Source: Patescibacteria group bacterium (GTDB taxonomy: Bacteria > Patescibacteriota > Minisyncoccia > JAHCSD01). Taken from it: 5,002 nucleotides of DNA. Positions 1 to 4,314 of this stretch are shown in pieces. How positions within the stretch are numbered: the first letter of the stretch is position 1; every line of letters starts with the position of its first letter. The notes under the pieces were generated by a model. The model ran no database searches, was not told the DNA's origin, and saw only the letters and a list, made by a program, of their open reading frames with translations. The translations under genes and the position numbers were made by a program. Location of the stretch: NCBI GenBank assembly GCA_018609185.1, contig JAHCSD010000058.1, positions 1-5,002 of the forward strand. The letters are read 5' to 3'.

Positions 1-836
1 TCAACGCGCGTGGTATATGCCTTCACGACCCCGACTACTTTGTCAATCTTGTTTGGTGCGATACCCGATCCCTGGCTGAGCCCCGCCACGGTAACGGCAG
101 AAGAAGTCACAAATGGATAATCGATCCCAAAATCGGGATCAAGGAGAATCCCCTGAGAACCCTCGAGAAGAATACTGCTGTCTTCTCGTTCGAGCTGCCG
201 CCAAAGAAATCCTGTGGTATCAGCAATAAAAGGTTTAATTTGAAAGATATATCCTTCAAATTCCTCCCAAAGTTTACTGCCAAGATGTTCTGGTGTTCTC
301 TTCCCGTAAAGAGCTCTGAGCATTTTACGTTTTGATTCAAACGTTTCAAAGAATCGATCCCGGAAATCGGGCTCCAGTATATCACCGACTCGAAAACCTG
401 TTCGCGCAATTTTATCTGTATAGCATGGCCCCACACCCCGAAGTGTGGTGCCAATCTTTTCTTTCCCGCGTTTTCGCTCTTGCGCCTCATCCGTCATGAT
501 ATGCCAGGGCATTATCAGGTGCGCGCGCGGGCTCACAAGGAGTCGCCCTGGGGTCACCCCAACGCCAACTTTTTCTACAGAAGCAATTTCGACAAAAAGA
601 CTTTTAAGATCAACCACAACCCCGTGAGCAATCACAGAAACTGTTTTAGGATTAAATATTCCCACAGGAACCAGGTGAAGTGCAAGCTTACCGTATTCGT
701 TTACTACGGTTCTTCCGGTGTTATTTCCTCCTGTTGCGCGAACCACAACATCTGCCTGCTGCGCAAGATAATCTCCAATTGCTCCTTTTCCCTCATCTCC
801 CCATTGTGTACCAATAAAGGCGGTGACGTTTGCCAT
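1..836 (-). CDS. purA: Adenylosuccinate synthetase, N-terminal 278 residues (cut by left window edge)
   Basis: This enzyme joins IMP and aspartate using GTP to make adenylosuccinate, the first committed step from IMP to AMP, in the cytoplasm. The frame is open from the ATG at 836 to the window edge. Visible motifs are the GTQWGDEGKG P-loop at residues 9-18 with the catalytic Asp14, GGNNTGRT at 36-43, IGTT at 128-131, the Arg145 region (DKIAR), EGSQG at 225-229 and YPFVTSS at 240-246, all in family order. The family is about 430 residues, so roughly 150 C-terminal residues lie outside. Odd points: the proton-donor His of the usual GHT (His42 in E. coli precursor numbering) is Arg42, Lys19 is Ala, the GNGVV motif reads AHGVV, the usual TSSN is TSSA, and there is one extra residue before YPF. 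A strong AAGGAGG (851-845) lies 8 nt before the ATG and fixes the start. The family assignment is secure; activity is uncertain because of Arg42. Confidence 0.93.
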   Translation of the reverse strand, partial: MANVTAFIGTQWGDEGKGAIGDYLAQQADVVVRATGGNNTGRTVVNEYGKLALHLVPVGIFNPKTVSVIAHGVVVDLKSLFVEIASVEKVGVGVTPGRLLVSPRAHLIMPWHIMTDEAQERKRGKEKIGTTLRGVGPCYTDKIARTGFRVGDILEPDFRDRFFETFESKRKMLRALYGKRTPEHLGSKLWEEFEGYIFQIKPFIADTTGFLWRQLEREDSSILLEGSQGILLDPDFGIDYPFVTSSAVTVAGLSQGSGIAPNKIDKVVGVVKAYTTRV

Positions 837-874
837 GGGTCTTCCCTCCTTGTCCGTGTAAAAGATCACTCCCC

Positions 875-903
875 ATTATTACACAAACTGTGATCTGTTG
901 CAA
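875..903 (-). promoter_or_regulatory. Possible purA promoter
   Basis: Reading the minus strand, TTGCAA (903-898) is followed after 17 nt by AATAAT (880-875), 4/6 and 5/6 matches to the sigma70 consensus. A start near 868 would give a leader of about 32 nt holding the purA Shine-Dalgarno. A 7-bp inverted repeat, AGATCAC (863-869) and GTGATCT (890-896), brackets the -10 and could be an operator or a weak hairpin. This is pattern matching only. Confidence 0.4.
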
Positions 904-918
904 GAATTGTTAAAGTTC

Positions 919-1320
919 TTACTTGATAAAGTGTGTATCTTTGTATTGTTCTTCTTTAAGCCAGTTGATTGCTTCTTCCCTGTTTTTAAAAAGACGGAGT
1001 TTATGGCCAATCCCAAAAAGTGAAACAACAAAAAAACTCAAAATAGACTGAAAAAGATCTGCCCCTATTATCGCGACTTGCGCGATTTCTTCAAACACTC
1101 GTACGGTGCTTATACCCTCAATCCTTGCGTCAAAAGAAATGCCCTTAAGATTAGCGATATCTACAAGAAGCCTTAGCCTTTTTCCTTGTATTTGCGTTCT
1201 GAATTCAAGGAGCTCATCTCTTAAACGTACAATCTCATCTTTAATGAGGCGGCCATTAAGGGTGGCACGAACAATACCGTCTTTGTCGAGATATATTTCG
1301 TTTTGTTTTGATTCAGACAT
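919..1320 (-). CDS. SpoIIAA/STAS-like small protein
   Basis: The product is a 133-residue soluble protein. It starts with a polar N-terminus, then alternating short strands (a strand-like stretch near residues 16-23, LRLLVDI near 48-54) and helices. A segment reading VAIIGADLF (about 82-90) comes next, followed by a hydrophobic helix and a closing KLRLFKNREEAINWLKEE (about 107-124). This layout, with a regulator-like alpha/beta sandwich ending in a short strand then an EEAxxWL helix, is what I associate with the SpoIIAA-like (STAS/SEC14) family. Such proteins are of uncertain function; no phosphorylatable serine motif of a true anti-anti-sigma factor is evident. The ATG at 1320 has no clear Shine-Dalgarno; the 66 nt upstream are very A+T rich with a TATAAG that could serve as a -10. 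The gene lies 66 nt after the glycosyltransferase stop and 82 nt before purA, so it may be its own unit. Confidence 0.6.
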   Translation of the reverse strand: MSESKQNEIYLDKDGIVRATLNGRLIKDEIVRLRDELLEFRTQIQGKRLRLLVDIANLKGISFDARIEGISTVRVFEEIAQVAIIGADLFQSILSFFVVSLFGIGHKLRLFKNREEAINWLKEEQYKDTHFIK

Positions 1321-1372
1321 GTTATGGGCTCTTATATTAATATTATTTCATATATTTCTGATATTTTCCACA

Positions 1373-1386
1373 GGGCTCTAGAGCCC
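1373..1386. repeat. 14-bp perfect palindrome abutting the glycosyltransferase stop
   Basis: GGGCTCTAGAGCCC is its own reverse complement and directly follows the TAG stop (1389-1387) of the glycosyltransferase gene on the minus strand. No T-run follows on either strand, so it is not a standard intrinsic terminator. A second GGGCTCT occurs at 1326-1332 and could pair with the right half (1380-1386). Confidence 0.7.
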
Positions 1387-2121
1387 CTACCGGATGTCTT
1401 TATATTCTGAATTGAGCGGATGTCCCGAAAGTACAGTCCAAAGAAAATTTATGGCGTAAAGCACTCCGGACTTCAGAAAGCCCTCTTTTTTAAGGCGTCG
1501 TGCGGAATTATATATAAACATAGTATTTAGAAACTTTACTTTCCCCACATCAGAAAGCCGTCTACCCAGGTCTGTATCGTCTCCATAGAACTTGATATTA
1601 GTATCAAACCCACCTATTTTTTTAAGGGCGTTTGATTTTAAAGAAAATCCTCCGCCAAAAAATAAACTCCCTTTTCTCAAAATCTTGTTAGCCAAAAATT
1701 GTACAAAAGGGTAGAGAAACTGGTTGATAAAAAATTCAAATATTTTACCCCCCATACCTACATCGTAAAAATTATACGGGCCAGAAAGCCCAACAAGGTC
1801 GGGATCCGATGCGTAGAATTTGTCCAGTTTCCTGTAGTAATCTACTGGTACGCGTGCATCTGCATCAAGATAAACAAGTATGTCGCCGCTCGCTTCTTCA
1901 AACCCCTTTTTCCTTGCCCAAGTGGGCCCCTTTTTCATTTCTTTAATAACTTTCGCCTGCGGAAATTTCTTATTTACAATTTCAGCTGTTTTGTCGGTAC
2001 TATTATTATCAACCACAATCACTTCAAAGTCTTCTACTCCTTCGAGGTTATAGATCGACCTCAAGCAGTCTTCAATATATTTCTCTTCATTGTAGGCGGG
2101 AATAATAAAAGAGGTTTTCAT
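1387..2121 (-). CDS. Glycosyltransferase family 2 (GT-A fold)
   Basis: This 244-residue protein probably transfers a nucleotide-activated sugar to a cell-surface glycan or lipid acceptor at the cytoplasmic face of the membrane. It opens with the family hallmark SFIIPAYNEEKYIEDCL (residues 4-20), then VIVVDNNSTDKTAEI (34-48) for nucleotide binding. GDILVYLDADA (79-89) follows, whose DAD at 86-88 is the metal-binding DxD. GGFDTNIKFYGDDTDLGRRL (170-189) holds the acidic pair D181-D182 where the catalytic base usually sits. A hydrophobic stretch at about 127-148 probably contacts the membrane rather than crossing it. Length is normal for a minimal single-domain GT2. The start at 2121 lies 7 nt after the purN stop, implying translational coupling or co-transcription; the Shine-Dalgarno is weak. 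The acceptor and donor sugars cannot be told from sequence. Confidence 0.9.
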   Translation of the reverse strand: MKTSFIIPAYNEEKYIEDCLRSIYNLEGVEDFEVIVVDNNSTDKTAEIVNKKFPQAKVIKEMKKGPTWARKKGFEEASGDILVYLDADARVPVDYYRKLDKFYASDPDLVGLSGPYNFYDVGMGGKIFEFFINQFLYPFVQFLANKILRKGSLFFGGGFSLKSNALKKIGGFDTNIKFYGDDTDLGRRLSDVGKVKFLNTMFIYNSARRLKKEGFLKSGVLYAINFLWTVLSGHPLNSEYKDIR

Positions 2122-2128
2122 ACTTATT

Positions 2129-2812
2129 TTAACTCATAGAGAGACTCAGGAGGGACTGTCCCTCCTTATTTGTAGGGACAGTCCCTCTAATTGCTTCGCA
2201 AAGAATTCGCTCTTCTTCTTTGTTTAAGATTCTTTCTCGCAGGCTTTCTTCCGTGTCTCCGGGGAGAATATCTACCTCGGTGATTATAATGTTTGGCCCG
2301 GCATCCACCTCTTCTGTCATATAGTGAACCGTGGCTCCTGTTCCCGGGGTTTTTATTTCGGGATGCTTTTTGAAATAATCGAGTGCATCCCGAACCGCAT
2401 GTGCGCCGCGAAACGCGGGGATCTCAAGGCCGGAAGACAAAATCACCGTATCTCTTCTTCCGTCCGGTAAAACTGCAGGATGAAGATTGATAATTTTATT
2501 GGGGAAGAATTCCAAAAATCCGGGAGAAAGGATTAGATTCCAGCCGGCGGCAACTATTAAATCCGCTTGAAATTCTGAAACATGTTTTGCGAGCACTTGG
2601 TCATACTCTTCTCGCGTTTTTCCATTTTTCTTCCATTCGCTCCAACGAAGATAAATTCCTGGCACGTCTGTTTTCTCTTTCAACCACTCAATACCAGACG
2701 ACTCATTCTTATGACTAAATACCGCGACAAGCTCAAGCCTCGGATCGTTTTCACAACATTCGTATATCGATTTAAGCCTCCCCCCGCCGCCTATAAGTGC
2801 TGCTATTTTCAT
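2129..2812 (-). CDS. purN: PurN-type formyltransferase (phosphoribosylglycinamide formyltransferase-like)
   Basis: PurN moves a formyl group from 10-formyltetrahydrofolate to GAR in purine synthesis. Counting from the ATG at 2812 (227 residues), the family's catalytic triad is present: N109 and H111 in IINLHPAVLP, and D170 in TEEVDAGP. The FRGAHAVRDAL segment (134-144) and GTGATVHY (157-164) also match PurN. I chose 2812 because the family begins directly with an MKIAxLI strand. An upstream in-frame ATG at 2833 would add seven residues and lies inside a palindrome. Odd features: the N-terminal phosphate loop, normally GxGSN, reads GGGGRL. The last 19 residues (209-227) are encoded by palindromic DNA (2148-2187) and do not look like a native C-terminus. 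No other early purine gene is visible, and the neighbours are sugar-active enzymes, so a related formyltransferase with another amine substrate remains possible. Confidence 0.82.
   Translation of the reverse strand: MKIAALIGGGGRLKSIYECCENDPRLELVAVFSHKNESSGIEWLKEKTDVPGIYLRWSEWKKNGKTREEYDQVLAKHVSEFQADLIVAAGWNLILSPGFLEFFPNKIINLHPAVLPDGRRDTVILSSGLEIPAFRGAHAVRDALDYFKKHPEIKTPGTGATVHYMTEEVDAGPNIIITEVDILPGDTEESLRERILNKEEERILCEAIRGTVPTNKEGQSLLSLSMS
2148..2187. repeat. Paired palindromes inside the 3' end of purN
   Basis: Two small palindromes, AGGAGGGACTGTCCCTCCT (2148-2166, 9-bp arms around T2157) and AGGGACAGTCCCT (2174-2186, 6-bp arms around A2180), are also inverted copies of each other. The segments 2150-2163 and 2174-2187 form a perfect 14-bp stem with a 10-nt loop. 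The unit is read in frame as part of the purN tail. It has no following T-run on either strand. It could be a mobile or REP-like palindromic unit, or an mRNA-stabilising hairpin. Confidence 0.85.
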
Positions 2813-2825
2813 CTTTTCCACTACT

Positions 2826-2864
2826 ATAACCATGTTTAGAGGTTGAACCTCTAAACATGGTTAT
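2826..2864. repeat. 39-bp near-perfect palindrome between the hydrolase gene and purN
   Basis: The arms 2826-2844 and 2846-2864 are perfect 19-bp reverse complements around a single central G (2845). The core reads TAGAGGTT-G-AACCTCTA. It contains the TAA stop of the upstream minus-strand hydrolase gene (2863-2861) and an ATG (2833-2831) in frame with purN. No T-run follows on the minus strand, where the sequence continues GTAGTGGAAAAG into the purN start, so it is a poor intrinsic terminator. In mRNA it would form a very stable hairpin just upstream of purN. Confidence 0.9.
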
Positions 2865-3892
2865 TCGGTAAATAATTTTTGGGCTTCGTTCCATATCTCA
2901 TCATGCCCCTGTAATTTCAACCAGTACCACCACTCTACACCCCAAAGATATATTTCACCGATTCCAGAATCTCGCCCATATTGAATATTTTTGCGGAATT
3001 GTTCGAGGCTCATTGATTCGTTGGACTCCTCAATAGTCATGTGACCAATAAACTTTTTGGAAGCCCATGCTTCAGCCTGAAGCTCTACCACAATAAGTTC
3101 GTTGAGCGGCCGAAACTTATTCACAATATTTGCTTTCTTCCGATAAAACCATGGTGGTAATGGATAGGTGGTGAATCCTCCGCGAAGCGCGCTTGGTACC
3201 ACACGATACATGGTTGTTCCAAATATGTCCCCGTATTTCGAAGCAGTAAGCCACGTAGAGAGTTCTCCGGAGTCACTCACGATAATGGGACGCGAAGGGT
3301 CAAGAGACTTCACAAGATCAACTTCTGCTTTGAAAAAATCTTCGTCTGGTTTCGGACAGATTCCGAAAAAACGCAAAAATGGTTCGTTTTCAACCTGCCA
3401 TGCCTTGATCGAAGAACGATCCTTATAACGGTTCACCACTGTTTCAAGCATAATAAGAATGCGTTCTTGCTGGAATTCTTCGCTTTCATCTCTGATCCAT
3501 GGCGGAATGTGACATTCGGGCCATCTTGGAAGGCGCCGACCAATCGACAAAACTATCTCTGTTCCCCTCTTCTCGGCCTCATTAATTTGCCAATCAAGAT
3601 CCTCGAAATAAAATGTGTCTTTGGGTCCCTCCATTTCATTCCAGTACGCGGGAATACGCAGGTTTCTTACTTTGAGATCATCGAGCACGGCAACATAAGC
3701 TTCTTTCCAATCAATTTCCAGGCTTTGAGTATATGGTTTAGAAAATGTAACACCCCACGTGATCTTCTCTGCTTTTCTATCAAAAGGCCCAAATGAAAGA
3801 ATAAACAAAACAATTATGAACAATAGAATTAATCCAAGGACAACTAAGAGGAACTTCTTTAATTTCGTAAAAAATCTTGACTTTTTTATCAT
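2861..3892 (-). CDS. Membrane-anchored glycoside-hydrolase-like TIM-barrel protein (clan GH-A-like)
   Basis: The 343-residue product has a lysine/arginine-rich N-terminus (residues 1-13) and one hydrophobic helix (about 14-34). This should anchor it in the membrane with the rest of the protein outside. The remainder looks like a (beta/alpha)8 hydrolase of the GH5/GH39/GH42 type. LRIPAYWNEMEG (78-89) resembles the early barrel strands. WQVENEP (165-171) carries the NEP signature with E170 as likely acid/base. IVVELQAEAW (267-276) places E270 as the likely nucleophile about 100 residues later, the usual clan GH-A spacing. YLWGVEWWYW near the end fits the last strand. The substrate is unknown; with a glycosyltransferase nearby, surface glycan trimming is a guess. 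There is no Shine-Dalgarno before the ATG at 3892 and no clear minus-strand promoter. The plus-strand promoter of the RNA unit overlaps its first codons. The stop lies within the 39-bp palindrome. Confidence 0.75.
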   Translation of the reverse strand: MIKKSRFFTKLKKFLLVVLGLILLFIIVLFILSFGPFDRKAEKITWGVTFSKPYTQSLEIDWKEAYVAVLDDLKVRNLRIPAYWNEMEGPKDTFYFEDLDWQINEAEKRGTEIVLSIGRRLPRWPECHIPPWIRDESEEFQQERILIMLETVVNRYKDRSSIKAWQVENEPFLRFFGICPKPDEDFFKAEVDLVKSLDPSRPIIVSDSGELSTWLTASKYGDIFGTTMYRVVPSALRGGFTTYPLPPWFYRKKANIVNKFRPLNELIVVELQAEAWASKKFIGHMTIEESNESMSLEQFRKNIQYGRDSGIGEIYLWGVEWWYWLKLQGHDEIWNEAQKLFTE

Positions 3893-3905
3893 GATATGCT
3901 ATAAT
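3877..3905 (+). promoter_or_regulatory. Strong extended -10 sigma70-type promoter
   Basis: TTGACT (3877-3882) and TATAAT (3900-3905) are separated by exactly 17 nt. TGC directly before the -10 makes it an extended -10 element. Predicted initiation about 6-7 nt downstream, near 3911-3912, coincides with the first base of the 5' arm of the structured RNA. The -35 lies inside the first codons of the oppositely oriented hydrolase gene. Confidence 0.88.
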
Positions 3906-3910
3906 GTGAA

Positions 3911-4025
3911 ATATGGAAAGGGTGGAGCCCTAGAACCGGGCGGAGGAATGAGCGCTTCCGTTAGATACTACTGGGGTAGGATGATGGTCCCGGTCCAGAA
4001 TTCCTGTTCTTCACCCTTTCCATAT
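3911..4025 (+). ncRNA. Probable structured RNA or leader with paired ends, family not recognised
   Basis: The segment begins where the strong promoter should start transcription, with ATATGGAAAGGGTG (3911-3924). It ends with the exact reverse complement CACCCTTTCCATAT (4012-4025), giving a 14-bp closing helix P1. Inside, ACCGGG (3935-3940) can pair with CCCGGT (3989-3994) as P2. Within P2, CGGAGG/CTTCCG (3941-3946/3955-3960, one G-U) and CTAC/GTAG (3968-3971/3976-3979) form two hairpins, a three-way junction. CCCTA (3928-3932) could also pair with TGGGG (3972-3976), a possible pseudoknot. No terminator follows; transcription should continue into the 71-residue gene starting 29 nt later, so it may be a cis-acting leader. 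The SRP RNA signature (GGTCAG with GGAAGCAGCC), tRNA T-loop and RNase P motifs were sought and not found. The fold was made by hand, not by energy calculation. Confidence 0.65.
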
Positions 4026-4040
4026 AATCCAGTCTGTTGC

Positions 4041-4048
4041 AAAGGAGG
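4041..4048 (+). promoter_or_regulatory. Consensus Shine-Dalgarno fixing the start of the 71-residue gene
   Basis: AAAGGAGG stands 6 nt before the ATG at 4055. This spacing favours that ATG over the in-frame TTG at 4037, which lies upstream of the site. Confidence 0.9.
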
Positions 4049-4054
4049 TTGCGC

Positions 4055-4270
4055 ATGATTCGCACGACCATCATTGAAGACGTGCTTAAGCGGGACGATC
4101 TTGTTCTCTATAATCGAGAAGTCCGCAAAGTCGTTGCGGTCGAAAAAAATAGCTACACTACCGATGATCTTACTCACGTAACGCAGTTCGTGTGGCTTGA
4201 CGGAATCGAGAAACCGGTTGATGCATCAGAACTCGAACGGATTTCGCCTCCGGAATACATTCCGTATTAA
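4055..4270 (+). CDS. Small conserved-looking protein of unknown function (71 aa)
   Basis: I do not recognise this protein. It is short, acidic to neutral, with no signal peptide or membrane segment, no cysteine and no zinc-binding pattern. An N-terminal helix-like stretch (MIRTTIIEDVLKRDD) leads into alternating hydrophobic strands (LVLYN, VRKVVAVEK, THVTQFVWLDG). It ends with an acidic, proline-rich tail (ERISPPEYIPY). The strand pattern with a WLDG turn and a closing VxxxELxxI resembles small SH3-like beta-barrels such as DUF2158/YodC proteins, but only in outline. Support for it being real comes from context: a very strong promoter, a consensus Shine-Dalgarno 6 nt before ATG, and a terminator 14 nt after its TAA. 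It is the only plus-strand gene, embedded among minus-strand genes. The preceding structured RNA may regulate it. Function is unassigned. Confidence 0.85.
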   Translation: MIRTTIIEDVLKRDDLVLYNREVRKVVAVEKNSYTTDDLTHVTQFVWLDGIEKPVDASELERISPPEYIPY

Positions 4271-4283
4271 TCTCCAAAGGATG

Positions 4284-4314
4284 AAAAGCCTCAAGGGTTA
4301 CTCTTGAGGCTTTT
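4284..4314. terminator. Bidirectional intrinsic terminator
   Basis: AAAAGCCTCAAG (4284-4295) and CTTGAGGCTTTT (4303-4314) form a 12-bp stem with the 7-nt loop GGTTACT. Both strands end the stem in four T, and the plus strand continues A+T rich. It sits 14 nt after the stop of the 71-residue gene and overlaps the TAA (4315-4313) of the convergent transporter gene, so it serves both units. Confidence 0.92.

Noticed and set aside
107..893. Open frames in other phases over purA (minus 490-107, plus 445-627, plus 480-893)
   Set aside because: They lie over clear purA coding sequence and resemble no protein.
1373..1386. Palindrome as an intrinsic terminator of the glycosyltransferase gene
   Set aside because: No T-run follows on the minus strand and the palindrome leaves almost no loop.
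2813..2833. Upstream ATG giving a 234-residue PurN
   Set aside because: The ATG comes from the palindrome, and the added seven residues precede the usual MKIAxLI start of the fold.
3893..3910. Minus-strand promoter for the hydrolase gene directly upstream of its ATG
   Set aside because: ATTATA here is only the complement of the plus-strand -10; no -35 partner or Shine-Dalgarno is visible on the minus strand.
3913..3933. Six-codon mini-ORF (ATG to TAG) at the very start of the transcript
   Set aside because: It lies within the 5' arm of the closing helix with almost no leader and no ribosome-binding site; probably chance.
3911..4025. The RNA as SRP (4.5S), tRNA, RNase P or 6S RNA
   Set aside because: SRP was tempting because of the paired ends and length, but the conserved GGTCAG and GGAAGCAGCC elements are absent on both strands. 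No T-loop or anticodon arm, no RNase P core motif, and it is too short for 6S.
4037..4054. TTG start six codons upstream for the 71-residue protein
   Set aside because: The consensus Shine-Dalgarno lies between it and the ATG at 4055, so the ATG is the start.
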